This document shows positions 1 to 10,200 of a stretch of 26,015 nt of DNA, piece after piece; positions within the stretch are counted from its first letter, which is position 1; each line of letters starts with the position of its first letter. A program made the translations under genes and the position numbers. A model generated the notes under the pieces. The model saw only the letters and a program-made list of their open reading frames with translations, was not told the DNA's origin and did no database searches. The DNA is taken from NCBI GenBank assembly GCA_036940085.1, contig JALLBK010000330.1:1-26015 (forward strand), read 5' to 3'. The DNA is from Discostella pseudostelligera (lineage: Eukaryota > Bacillariophyta > Thalassiosirophyceae > Thalassiosirales > Thalassiosiraceae).

Positions 1-239
1 AGAGCAGCGCGTGGATTTCCCGCCAAATCTTCACTCTTTTTGGCGGGAAAATCCAGTGTGGCAGACTTCCCGCCAAATCTTATGCAGCTCTCTTCCGCGT
101 GGAGGCAGGCAAGGCGGTACGAAATGAATTGTTGACAAAGGGGTTTCAAGCCTAGGAGTAGTAAGCTGGGCTATTGTTATCTGAATAATAATAAAATCAT
201 GAAATAATGATGTATGCATTGGACTCTCCAGCCAGATAC
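1..239. other. Non-coding left edge, 3' flank of the cystinosin gene
   Basis: No convincing coding sequence lies between the window edge and the stop codon of the cystinosin-like gene at 240. The first 80 bases hold three E2F-like sites, so this is probably also the promoter of a gene that lies off the left edge. Confidence 0.5.
13..78. promoter_or_regulatory. Cluster of three E2F-like sites, two of them as an inverted repeat
   Basis: TTTCCCGCCAAA at 16-27, its reverse complement TTTGGCGGGAAA at 39-50, and TTCCCGCCAAAT at 67-78. The first two lie in nearly perfect inverted arms (13-27 and 39-54, one extra A in the right arm) around an 11-base spacer. The sequence fits the E2F/DP consensus TTTSSCGC known from animals and plants. 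Binding by a diatom E2F is inferred. Confidence 0.5.
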
Positions 240-2053
240 TTAATGCAACAAAGGCCGTTCATAATCATGTGACCAATTATTAGTTGCCGAGGAAGATGGT
301 TGCCGATACAAAACGTAGTGCTGAACCATGAAAATCATCTTGAGAACGAGAAGTAGTCAATACCACCGTATTAGAAAGAATAATGCCAAATAGGACTGCA
401 TCATTTCATACGAACTCACATCGAAGATAATTGACACAAGTCCTAATCCAAACTTTGCTGGATTTCCAACTATCCCTGTCATCCAATTACTATTCGATAA
501 TTCCTGTGCCCTAGCCTCGGCTATGGAATCACCAATAAGCTGTACAATGCTGAGAGTCCCTCCCGCAAAGTCAAGTAGGATATTCCAGATCTGCCACCCC
601 TTGGTAGACTTCCGCTGATAGTTGAGTAGAACCTACAATGATTGATGAGCGGCGAAGCAAAACACGTGCACCGAAGCTGAACAGGCCAGTGATATCTTAC
701 CTGAGGAATGTATTTCACAATTGATATCCCAACCTTGACAAAACTTAAAAAGTACAAGTAATCAATCCATTGCCATTGCGATCGTTCTCCACCTATCCAA
801 ATGGATACATGACACGCAACGATGATTGCTCCTGCAACACATACGACGAGAAGAATCAGGATCAGGAATTTTGTTGTGGGTGATATTCGATTTGTCCAGT
901 ATAGTAGTGTATCCTTCTGGTGTGTATTGACAGTGCTCGGACTCGTCGAACCGCTGCCACTCCGACCCCCGCTAAACCATGCAAGTTGTACAAACGCAAT
1001 CGTCGCCAATAGTAATGCATGCCAAGCGAATGCAACATCATTGATTTGTACCTGTGGCACCACAGCCACTTCCTCATCATTATCATTTGTTGCAGTATCC
1101 CCATCACTGCCACCATGTGAATCCATTCCTTTATCTGTATAACTGCTCCCATAACCATCATAGTAGGAAGGGATCAAGGTACTATTGGTACTATTCCCAA
1201 AATCAAAATGATGTCCACCACCATCATCATCACGACCAAAGCGATGAGCATACTCCATTCTCACCACATCACTAAATCGAAAACATGTTGTATATATCGC
1301 ATAACACATAAACCCAACAATATTCCATACACAAAAATCCAAGGAAACACCATGATTGGCCTCGGTGGGAGAATACCAATTGGTGATTATTTGTGGATAG
1401 AAGGAGCAGGTCCATGAAAGGAAGTAAGTGTATCCCAATATGTTGGAGAGAGTATTCCATGATGAATAATTGTCAGGTGCTGGTGATGTAGATGATGATG
1501 TGGAGGAGGAGGAAGAGGATGGTAAAATGATACCCAATACGATTCCCAAGATGAATATCCCGATCATACCCACCAATATATCACGTGGTGAATCTTTCGT
1601 AGATGATAATAATGATGTGTTGAAACAGCAAGATTTTAGTTTTCCATCGCGATCATTCAGTAGCGGGTTGTTGCTGGTGGTGCTATCATTGTCACTGTAG
1701 TGATTGCATGATTCATCATCATTTCCATGGAAGTTATGATCACCACCACCGCCCTCGATGCCAAAGCTGGATGTGGATTGTTGTCGCAATAGAAGGCTTG
1801 CGAGAGATTCATATTGATGATAATGCTGCTGCCGCTGCTGCCGCTGCTGCTGGCGGTGGTGGTGAGATGGAAGATCTTGTTGCAATAGCTTACTGTGGTG
1901 TGGCTGTTCGACATGCTGATGTAAAGGAGTGATGGCGGGTGCTGCATTCTCAAATTCATGTCGATGTGCGGCGTGGTCCTCATCGACGTCGCCGCCGTCA
2001 CTGCCGTCGTTGCCATTGTCTATCATATTATGATAGAGTGAATGATCAACCAT
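240..2053 (-). CDS. Cystinosin-like PQ-loop lysosomal/vacuolar cystine-proton symporter
   Basis: Three exons on the minus strand: 2053-701, 632-420 and 338-240; introns of 68 and 81 bp begin GTAAGA and GTGAGT. The spliced protein is 554 residues. The first 155 are disordered and rich in His and Gln. A hydrophobic segment (about 159-178) precedes the seven-helix core. PQ-loop 1 is FYPQ (218-221) and PQ-loop 2 is YIPQ (448-451). QINDVAF matches the cystinosin NDV-F segment, and exon 2 encodes STKGWQIWNILLDFAGG, which keeps the aspartate that couples proton transport in human cystinosin. Exon 3 gives MIFMVQHYVLYR, matching the cystinosin C-terminus. The tail ends in an acidic dileucine-like ERPLL that could sort it to the vacuole. 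An acidic, Gly/Ser-rich insert (about 274-330) enlarges one loop. The frame is open upstream only through a TTG, so the ATG at 2053 is chosen. Family assignment is firm; cystine as substrate is by homology. Confidence 0.88.
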
Positions 2054-2237
2054 TTGAGTTAAATGTACCACGATTCGTGCTCTGGGTTTTGGGTGGCGGC
2101 AACTAATAATGAATGTATGAGGCAATTATTCTCATTATGTCCGACGGCGATGGAGTTGTAAATAATGGACATAAAGAATAAGTACGAGACGTCGGCGCTC
2201 TGGAGATTTGCCTCACTATCTACTGTCGCCAAAAGTT

Positions 2238-2423
2238 ATGGGGCGTCTTCTTGATAGAATGGTGTCGAGAGACGAGAGATTCGATGGAGGGTTAATATTA
2301 ATATGCTGCCTGCTAGGAGTACTACCCATGGTAGCGACCGCCTCTACCGTCGCCGTCATGGTTCATCCTCTCGCTCTCGCGATCAAAGATCAAAGTCAAG
2401 ACGATCAGTCGACGGACAGATAA
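2238..2423 (+). CDS. Doubtful short ORF with a hydrophobic segment
   Basis: An ATG-initiated ORF of 61 residues. A basic N-terminus (MGRLLDRMVSRDERF) is followed by a long hydrophobic stretch (LILICCLLGVLPMVATAS and onward) and a hydrophilic tail, like a small single-pass membrane protein or signal anchor. It overlaps another ORF in a different frame (2303-2500), so at most one is likely to be real. No family is recognised. Confidence 0.15.
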   Translation: MGRLLDRMVSRDERFDGGLILICCLLGVLPMVATASTVAVMVHPLALAIKDQSQDDQSTDR

Positions 2424-2500
2424 AGACACGTGGAAGCAAAAGCAAGTCAATTCAAGATGCGTTGCGAGGCCTGCTGAGAGAGCGGCAACACCATGCGTAG
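2303..2500 (+). CDS. Doubtful short Arg/Ser-rich ORF
   Basis: An ATG-initiated ORF of 65 residues with an SR-like core (SSSRSRDQRSKSRRS) and a tail with helix-like composition (SIQDALRGLLRERQHH). Arg/Ser composition is common in splicing factors, but it can also arise by chance from CG-rich DNA. It conflicts with the hydrophobic ORF at 2238-2423. No homologue is recognised. Confidence 0.17.
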   Translation: MLPARSTTHGSDRLYRRRHGSSSRSRDQRSKSRRSVDGQIKTRGSKSKSIQDALRGLLRERQHHA

Positions 2501-2682
2501 CACGCTTTATTCCGCGCCTTCTAAATAATTTGCTCAGTATCAGTCTCTAACTGTTGGGAAGGAATATTATTATGTTGAATGCAAATTTGAGCTCCGTTCG
2601 ATATTTGATATTGTAAATGCAGTTGAATGTTGCATCGTCATCGAAACAATCCAACTACTCCTACTCAAAAAGCACCGCTGCT

Positions 2683-4254
2683 CTATGCCACCGAGAACAA
2701 GGAATCCATACCATTCTTTCCCGTACTACTAACTCTCCCACTTCCAGCAAAAGCAGCCTGCTCAAAATATATCCCAGTAATCGCAATCAATGTATTCAAT
2801 AAAGTCAACTGCTCCCACTCCTCCTCATTTCCCTCTACGTCCTCAGAGGAAGGTAATACCAACTTCCATCGTCGTTCACAACATTCCCTTAATACACTCC
2901 GCACAGCCGCACATTCCTCTCTATGTAATGGTTTCTCCAACCTCGCCAATATAGCATAGATCCAGGCCGCACGTGCCCGAGAGAGTGGTAACTTGTATTC
3001 ACAATAGTAATGGACATGATGATGGAAGATGGAGCGGGTTAATACTTGATCGAATTGCAGGAGTAGCGGTAAGGTAGGTGGATGTGGTTGTTGTGTCGAT
3101 GGTGTCGATGATGGGTTGTTGGAGCTGATGGGGTTGATATCGTTGGAGGTGGATTGTGGTGGAGGTGGCGATGTATGGGTGTCATCACATTCTTCTTCAA
3201 CTGCCAACATTTTCTCTCCCTCCATAGATTCCGCCACCTCTTCCTCTCCATTAATACCATTGCAATTGTTTCTATCCTCACTCACACCATTATCATCATT
3301 AACGCCATCGTCCTCCGCATCATCCTCAAACAAGTATTCATACCGTCCTCCCACATTGCCATAGGCTTCATCCTTACCTAAACAAAAGATATGCCATGCC
3401 ATTCGGTCTTTCATTTTGGGTACACTAATTGCTCGATGGAGATATTCTCCTTGCTGATGTTGTTGGTGTTGGATTGCCGACATGTTTTCAAGGCGGATGC
3501 GTAGTTTGGAGAAGTTGGAAATTGTGTTGGTCACCCATGCATCCATGTGATTATTGTTTTGGTTGGGTCCGCTATCATGATTTTCCAAAGCTGCCCCGTT
3601 ATTATTATCGTTGTCGTCATCATCAATTTCGTGGGCGAAGAGGGAATGATGCAACGAACACAATGGGCGGTAATTATTTTGTTGAGAAGAGGAGGTGGGT
3701 GGAAGATGCCTTGCCGTGGGTGGTGGTAAAATATCCATCCGGTGAGATAGGAAGACTTGCAATGTTGATAATAGTGACGATGAATCAATATCTGTATTGT
3801 TATTTGAATTGTTACGTTCTTGGTTGGTGTGGGTGATTGTGTCTGCGGCAGCAGTTGACTTGGCGACGGATTCAGCTAGTGTTGCTGTCTTGGCAGTGGC
3901 AGTCGAAGCAACAAAGACATCTGGTAGAGATTTCGCCTGTTGATTCACCCACGCGATGTATGTGGAAGCCTCCATTGTCGAGACATCATCGATGGTGATG
4001 ATGCTATCATTGGTCAACGAAGTCATCTTTGTTCGCTTTTTAGGGGGTGGACTGTCGTCGTCGTCGTCGTCGTCGTCCCCGTCACCAACTTCGACATCAC
4101 CATCAGCATCATCGCCAGCCAAGTTGCTATTGATTTCGGAGATGGAAATGACAGCGGCATTGCCGCCTGTATCAACAGTGTCAGTTAGGCTCTCATCGAC
4201 TAGGGAGGCAAGAGCCTCGTCTTCGCCATGACTATGGACAGCAGCGGCATCCAT
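2683..4254 (-). CDS. Gemin2/SIP1-like SMN-complex protein
   Basis: A single-exon gene of 523 residues, against about 280 in human. Gemin2 holds the Sm ring during spliceosomal snRNP assembly and binds SMN. The N-terminal signature is at about 97-117 (YIAWVNQQAK-LPDVFVAS). The central KDRMAWHIFCLGKDEAYG matches the Gemin2 W-x-x-FCLG motif. The C-terminal helices carry RAAWIYAILARLEKPLHREEC, equivalent to human LYALLACLEKPLLPE, and LTLLNTLIAITGIYFEQ. The extra length comes from acidic and Ser/Asn/Asp-rich inserts, including an Asp run encoded by a GTC/GAC repeat near 4053-4077. The frame stays open upstream to a TTG at 4353, but the ATG at 4254 has an excellent context (TCCACCATGG) and is chosen. 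It is divergent with the orphan gene at 4989. Confidence 0.87.
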   Translation of the reverse strand: MDAAAVHSHGEDEALASLVDESLTDTVDTGGNAAVISISEINSNLAGDDADGDVEVGDGDDDDDDDDSPPPKKRTKMTSLTNDSIITIDDVSTMEASTYIAWVNQQAKSLPDVFVASTATAKTATLAESVAKSTAAADTITHTNQERNNSNNNTDIDSSSLLSTLQVFLSHRMDILPPPTARHLPPTSSSQQNNYRPLCSLHHSLFAHEIDDDDNDNNNGAALENHDSGPNQNNNHMDAWVTNTISNFSKLRIRLENMSAIQHQQHQQGEYLHRAISVPKMKDRMAWHIFCLGKDEAYGNVGGRYEYLFEDDAEDDGVNDDNGVSEDRNNCNGINGEEEVAESMEGEKMLAVEEECDDTHTSPPPPQSTSNDINPISSNNPSSTPSTQQPHPPTLPLLLQFDQVLTRSIFHHHVHYYCEYKLPLSRARAAWIYAILARLEKPLHREECAAVRSVLRECCERRWKLVLPSSEDVEGNEEEWEQLTLLNTLIAITGIYFEQAAFAGSGRVSSTGKNGMDSLFSVA

Positions 4255-4988
4255 GGTGGAAGTGTTTGTTGTTTGTTGTTTGGGTGGTGCACCGATCGGA
4301 GTGTGAGGTGAGGCGACAGACGAAAGCAGGGCGCGCCATTTTGAGTACCACAACTACGAAATCCTACGTAGATATACAACGCGGAAATCGATCAATTTTT
4401 AATTTCAATTTTAAATTTGCACATGGGAATCAAGACAATTGTGGTTCTCGAATCTCCCGCCAAAACCGCTCTGCCACGTGTAAGATCACGTCCAAAATCT
4501 ACAACTAGTACTCCTACAACCACCGACTGCCGCCTCTCGAGAGGAGTGGTTCGAACAAATGTGATGAAAAAAAGCGTCGGGAACATGCCCTTCTCAAGCG
4601 TTCTGGTATTGTTTGTGTGTTGCCTTCAAAATGACGCGCCGGGAATGTGGATTTGACGATATGGCGGGAGCATCATTGATGAATTCTGCCGCCATAAATT
4701 TTACTAATTCCTTCATAAAATCGAGAAATGTCCAAAAATAGCAGTAAGTAAAATTGAATCACTTAAAATAAATACTAAATTGAATTCAAAAGAGTTTTTT
4801 ATGGAATTGGTATTTTTAAAGAATGCAAGTTACTTATTACTTATCCGATTTTCATTTGACCACCGTTTGGCGCCAAGCGAAATGACGGGGGAGTGCCAAT
4901 TGACGCCGCTCGATAGCATGGTAGAAGCCATGCTTTTTTCAAATTCCAATGCGAGAGCATTGACGATGGTCAAGAGGCAACACCGACG
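4255..4988. other. Divergent intergenic region between Gemin2 and the orphan gene
   Basis: A shared 5' region of 734 bp. It contains a near-match E2F-like site TCCCGCCAAAA at 4455-4465, GGCGGGAG at 4663-4670, a CTACGTAG palindrome near 4372, and AT-rich DNA around 4690-4850. In the plus direction, the frame of the orphan gene and the alternative frame discussed under findings both reach into the last few dozen bases, so the true 5' end of that gene could lie here. Confidence 0.4.
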
Positions 4989-7026
4989 ATGAACAATCCA
5001 ATGGCAAACGCATCGGACATAGCAACTATCGAGAACATAGCGACGATGACGGACGCATCGAATGTATCGACACATTTGATGATATCGACGTTGGCGGATC
5101 CGACGACGGCATCGACTATGAAAAGGACTTCGAAGCTGAGCAGGCCAAGGAAGACTCAACGTCAACAACTTTGCGAGAAGAATGACCATCCATTCGAAAA
5201 TGATTTGGTGGTCGAGAAGGAGATGGCAGAATGGTCGACGCCGCCTATGTATAAGAAAAAGGCGAAGGTGGTGCATTTCGACGCAGATTCCAAATCCACT
5301 TCGAAAAGAATCACGATCTCACCTGATCCCATAGTCTCCTCTTCTTCTTCTTCGGATGACATGGCTGTTGCGATGCCCTATGCAGCCGCACCAACATCGA
5401 CTCCAACTATGTCGGATGGGAAAATCAAGACTGTCCAGGATGACGTCGGCTTCCCTTTTCGAATTGATACATCCGACGTGGCATATGTCTCGTCCTGGAC
5501 ACGTCCGTCCAATGATGTAATGGTGAACAAAGTTGATGAGATGAAGGTTATCGAAATGTCTCGGAACCAGATTTTACGTGCAGGATACAGGAGTGATCTT
5601 CCGAACGGCCAACCGAGATTGTGTCTTTCTTACCTCATCGCCGGAATGTTTGCATCAGCATTCTCTAATGACAAGACAGCTCCATTAATTGTTGATCTGG
5701 TTCCTGGCTTCGATCAAAAGAAAGGATCCTTTAACGAAGACTTCTGCAAGGAAAATGGGAATGTCAGTATCATCCCGTGCATACCATTGGCAAAGGAGTG
5801 TATGAAATACATACTCAACCATTATAGTAAAATCTTTACTGAAGACAAAGATGTATGGGATGGATTTTTGGATTGCATTCGTGAGGAGAGGCATATTGTC
5901 AAGATTCTCGATGATGAAGATATTAACATGCTCGATGCTCAATACGACAGCATGCGCAGGAGATCCGGAAGCACAAATATGTTCAGAGCAATCCTTGTGC
6001 AACATCGCGACACTGACAAAACATTCGTATTATACAACTGCTGGCAAGTATCCTCCACAATCGGCGGGGTGAGTACACGATCCTGAAGTGTTCCATTGCC
6101 AACACATTTCCTTTTTTCATCTCTAACCATACACATTTTGCTTTCAGACGTCTACTAACAATAGACTAGGGGACATTTTCGCTCCGTTGGCTGACAAATG
6201 GACAAGTTCATTCTGTAGGACATTTGGGGCAGCAGATCATACAATTTATCCTACTATTCAATTCGCCAACGAGTCGCCATTTTATCATATCCTACACGAA
6301 GGTGCATCTAGATATTTGAAGATCATCGGAGACAAAGGATTAGCAACGCCTGACATTCAATACCTCACACCATCTCAAGTGGGCGGTATTAGAAGCCATG
6401 CCACCTGTCCAGGCAAGTCTCCGGGTAGGCATACGATGGCGAATGGAGAGGTTTCCATGTCGTCGAAGGAACGAGGAATACTAAGCCATGCCACCTCTCC
6501 AGGCAAGTCTCCGGGTAGGCATACGATGGCGAATGGAGAGGTTTCCATGTCGTCGAAGGAACGAGGAGCAGCAGGAGGAGCAGCAGGAGGAGCAGCAAGC
6601 CATGCCACCTCTCCAGGCAAGTCTCTGGGTAGGCATATGATGGCGAATGGAGAGGTTTCCATGTCGTCGAAGGAACGAATGGATAAAGCAAGAGCAGCAT
6701 TAACGATTGAGGATTGCCGTAATCGTAATTTGGTTAGGCCGATGAATGGTACTGCCCATCTCCATCCAAACACAAAAAAAGATTTCATTGCCCATTGTGC
6801 TATGGCAAAAGAACTGTTCGAAATGGTGAGTAGGTGATACTCACTGCTGGCTATAAATCAATTGTATTAAACGTATTTTTTTCTTTTCTATCAGCACGGC
6901 GTAATCAAACACACCGACTCACTCGGAAAGACAAACAAGAGACTACTTTATTTCATTGGGTATTGGCGTAAGAAAAAGAATAACGGAGGAGAAGAAGAAT
7001 ATGCTCATCGAATGTGGTGTCCTTGA
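4989..7026 (+). CDS. Orphan protein with three 27-residue internal repeats
   Basis: Three exons: 4989-6068, 6148-6825 and 6895-7026, with clean GTGAGT donors, pyrimidine-rich CAG acceptors, and introns of 79 and 69 bp. The protein is 629 residues. The N-terminal 130 or so are disordered, with a basic patch. A folded region of about 300 residues follows (for example FPFRIDTSDVAYVSSW, LCLSYLIAGMFASAF, IVKILDDEDINMLDAQYDSM, FVLYNCWQVSSTIGG). Then come three copies of a 27-residue unit (SHATSPGKSPGRHTMANGEV plus SMSSKER), the last two separated by an Ala/Gly linker. A basic tail (YFIGYWRKKKNN) and an EEEY stretch end the protein. I recognise no family. The 5' end is uncertain because an acidic ORF runs in another frame at 4971-5186. 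Confidence 0.6.
6394..6678 (+). repeat. Three copies of an 81 bp coding repeat
   Basis: Copies lie at 6394-6474, 6484-6564 and 6598-6678, each 27 codons long and differing at only a few bases. Spacers are 9 bp, then 33 bp; the second includes duplicated GCAGCAGGAGGA units encoding an Ala/Gly-rich linker. The near identity points to recent tandem duplication or ongoing homogenisation. Confidence 0.9.
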
Positions 7027-7293
7027 TGTTGATCGAATTGAAAAGGCATTGGCGAAATAGAATGCAAGATGTATGGCGAAATAGAATGCAAGATGTAGGA
7101 GATAACAACAATTTGAGTGCCACACCAAGTGAATCACATCAATTCTGACGAGCGGTAAACCTCGACTCGCGTTGGAATACTTGATGTTAGATAAGTAATG
7201 CAGTGCCCAAGATTATGTTGCACTTGGAATTGTAGTTGTTGTCACCGTAGCGGTTAGCGGAGCATTATTTTACACCATTTCGAGTCAACAATA
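7027..7293. other. Convergent 3' intergenic region
   Basis: This 267 bp stretch separates the 3' ends of the orphan gene and the helicase gene. Apart from the 24 bp tandem pair at 7050-7097 I see nothing in it. Confidence 0.4.
7050..7097. repeat. Perfect 24 bp tandem duplication
   Basis: The unit TGGCGAAATAGAATGCAAGA plus TGTA occurs twice with no mismatch (7050-7073 and 7074-7097), starting 24 bp after the orphan gene's stop codon. It probably arose by replication slippage. Confidence 0.9.
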
Positions 7294-10200
7294 TCAAGCG
7301 GAACATTCACTATCACTCTCGGCATGTTCTTGTTGCGAAATCATTTTGTGCATTGGAGACAAACGCGTCAAGTCTGGGAATAGAGAATGTTCCTCTTTTT
7401 TGGTAGGAAATGTAAGGTTGCCAATGGAAGATATGCTGCTGTCCACTTGGTAGAGTCGTTCATCAACACCACCAAATGTAACCTTCTTCTTTGTTGTTGA
7501 GGATGATTTAATCAACAATGATCTCAGGGTTGGTCTGACCTGTCGTTTGAATGGTTCCAGCCCATGCTCATCAACATTGTTTTGCGGAGGGAGCAGCGGG
7601 ACATGAATGATGGCACTCTTACTCCGAGCATACCCAACAAGCATCCTCCAGTATGGATTTACCATTATGGTGCGCCGTCGGGCAATGATGAATAGAAAAT
7701 GACGTGCGCGAGTCAGTGCAACATTCATCCGCTGAACGTCACTTAGAAAGCCAATACCGCTTCCACTCCCACCTGCACGAACGCAGGAATATATCACAAC
7801 GTCTGCTTCTCTCCCTTGGAATGCGTCGACCGTACTGAAATCAGCGAATGGCATGGTTCGGCCATGAGACAAATCTGAAGTAGGTGACATAGCATCGAAA
7901 GCGAAGAATACAATACTCGCCTAATCTCAACCCTAGAAGGATATGATGCACCATATTTCTCCTCGAAAAGTTGGCGTAACAACCCTGCTTGTTGGGAATA
8001 TGGAGTGATGACAGCTACCCGAGTCTGTGACAACAAACCATCACTCTCTCTATCAAGTGTGCGGTATAATTGAAGAGCCAACTGCGCTTCATATCTATTC
8101 GACAGCGAAGTCCCATCTCGTTTCTCCTTCGAGTCAAGGTCAAATATGTTGAACGGCTGCATGTATGGACATTTCACCCGAAGAATTGTTTTCAAGGTGC
8201 CTCCAAAATCAGACTGCTGTACGTTTGGTCCATCCACAAGCTCGTTTTGGTAGAAAATATGCCGAGGGAATTCGCTAATCAATGGGGCCATCCTGTATTG
8301 CACTTTCAGCAAATGCACATCATGTCCTGCTTCTTCCAAGCGTTGGAAGAGACTGCGATCGTACTTGGTAGACCGACCTGACATGCTGAAGATGGTGGCA
8401 GGTAATTGCTGAGGATCGCCGACTAATATTGCGTGCTTCGATCCAAGCTGCAATGCGACGAGAGTCGAGGGCTCTGCTGACTGTGCTGCCTCATCAATGA
8501 CCACCACCTTAAACCGATGTGCAGACTTCATAGCTCGCCCTCCAGCAGAACCTAGAGTCGTGAGAACAATATGGCTCGAGTTCAGCACATGTGCCTCCAG
8601 CTGGGATAATAGACTATCATCAGAAACCTCTGCTGCTCCTGCCTCCAATTTTGCCTTTACTGCATTCTGGAGTATGATATATTTCTCTAGATTTGACGTT
8701 TCATTGTTATGGCGCTCAACGTACTTGGTCAGAGACTTCAGTAATGAACGATAATGTGGCATCTGGTGAATGTTGCAAGGAGTTTCATTCGGTCGAACTT
8801 TTGGTGGGACGTCGAACGTGGTGGCTTTGGTGTTGTGATTTACAAATAAGACCCGACCTGAGGATTCAAAGCTCGCTTCATCTACACGGATTTCCCAGTC
8901 GGAAGAGATTTTATACGGACAAGATTCAACCATCGCCTGGATTCTAGTTCGGAGGTTGTGTATTTCGGTCTGACACCGTTTTAGATTTTGTCGCTGAGTA
9001 GCAATGTAGTTTTCAAGCTTTGTCGGATCGGAGCTCTGCATAATGATGGTATCGACGGCTTGCTTCAAGCCAACGCTTTCTATTTTCGGATGTGTTATTC
9101 CTGCGCCAACTCGAACAATGCTAGGTGCATACTTCCCGCCCTGGCCGTCAACGAATTTGTCAGACATGATCTTCAGGATGACGTTGTCGATTCCAGCATT
9201 TGATGGAGCACAGACCAGTATCCGAGGTTTCATCTCCACAGCCCTGTTGAGAGCCGCCAACTCTTCGTAGAATGCAGATGATTCAGATTTCTTGCGAAAC
9301 GATCCGCACACGATGTTTTCTATTGCACGGTAGTATGCCTGATATTGCCGTAGATGGATCGCGTTCATCAAAGATACAAGCGTTGATGTTTTCCCAGTGC
9401 CTGCAGATTGTTGGATAGAAGCAGAAATTAGTTGATCGGCAAAGATGTGGTGTCAGCTCTCTAATCGAACCTTACCTGGTGGACCTTTTATGAGGGTGAA
9501 GCCTCCATCGCCATACTCTGACGCAGAGGCTGTGATTGCATTCTGCTGACTGTCGTTCAATTTCGATTTGATGAAAATACGAAATCCAATAGGCAAAGAG
9601 TTTCCCTCGGTAGCAAGGGGACAGAATTTCGTCGACGCCTTTTCAGAGCAATCGTTTTCTGGCGACGAGGTCTCGCACTTCGGATTGGTCTTCTTCCCAT
9701 CGAGCAAATAATTTACGAGTGGGATTGTATCAATTCGGCTCAAAGCATTGAATTCTCGAAGTGCTGGACAGAAGAAAGGAAGCATGAATGGTAAGATAAC
9801 CGATAATACTGTGCTTCGTGCTGTCGTCATGTATCCACTCACCAGTGACATTGGATCCGATGTGTATCACGAACATTTCATCTAACTTTGCAAATTGACT
9901 CCAATATTTCTTGGACACACGTACCAACATACGTTGTTTTAGAGCATGTCCAACAAAGCCCAGACGTCCTTCTTGAAGATTTCCTACTGCGTTGTATGCT
10001 AGCGCTTCAAATGCCTTTCCTTGGAGAGCCCGCTCCACAATCGATTCTTGATGCACAAACAGAAGCAAATCATTGGCACACACATGGCACCCAATTCCAG
10101 TAGATGCTCGAATGCGTAATACAACCGTTGGATCCGAACTACTAGCACTACTATCGTCGATAGAAGGATCACGGGAGAGCTCTAATTTTGCAATTGCACC

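Larger units (their letters stand above)
2054..2682. other. Intergenic: 5' region of the cystinosin gene, 3' flank of Gemin2
   Basis: This 629 bp stretch holds the presumed promoter of the minus-strand cystinosin gene and the downstream flank of Gemin2. Two short overlapping plus-strand ORFs lie in it (2238-2423 and 2303-2500). No clear TATA box, RNA gene or repeat was seen. Confidence 0.4.

Noticed and set aside
862..1161. Several ORFs on both strands inside the cystinosin gene
   Set aside because: They overlap the conserved transporter exon in other frames, have His/Met-rich or repetitive composition, and show no domain.
6394..6678. CRISPR-like array
   Set aside because: Three 81 bp units in frame within an exon of a eukaryotic gene, with Ala/Gly-coding spacers; not a CRISPR layout.
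4989..7026. Transposase or integrase
   Set aside because: No DDE, RVE or reverse-transcriptase motif and no terminal repeats or target-site duplications seen around the gene.
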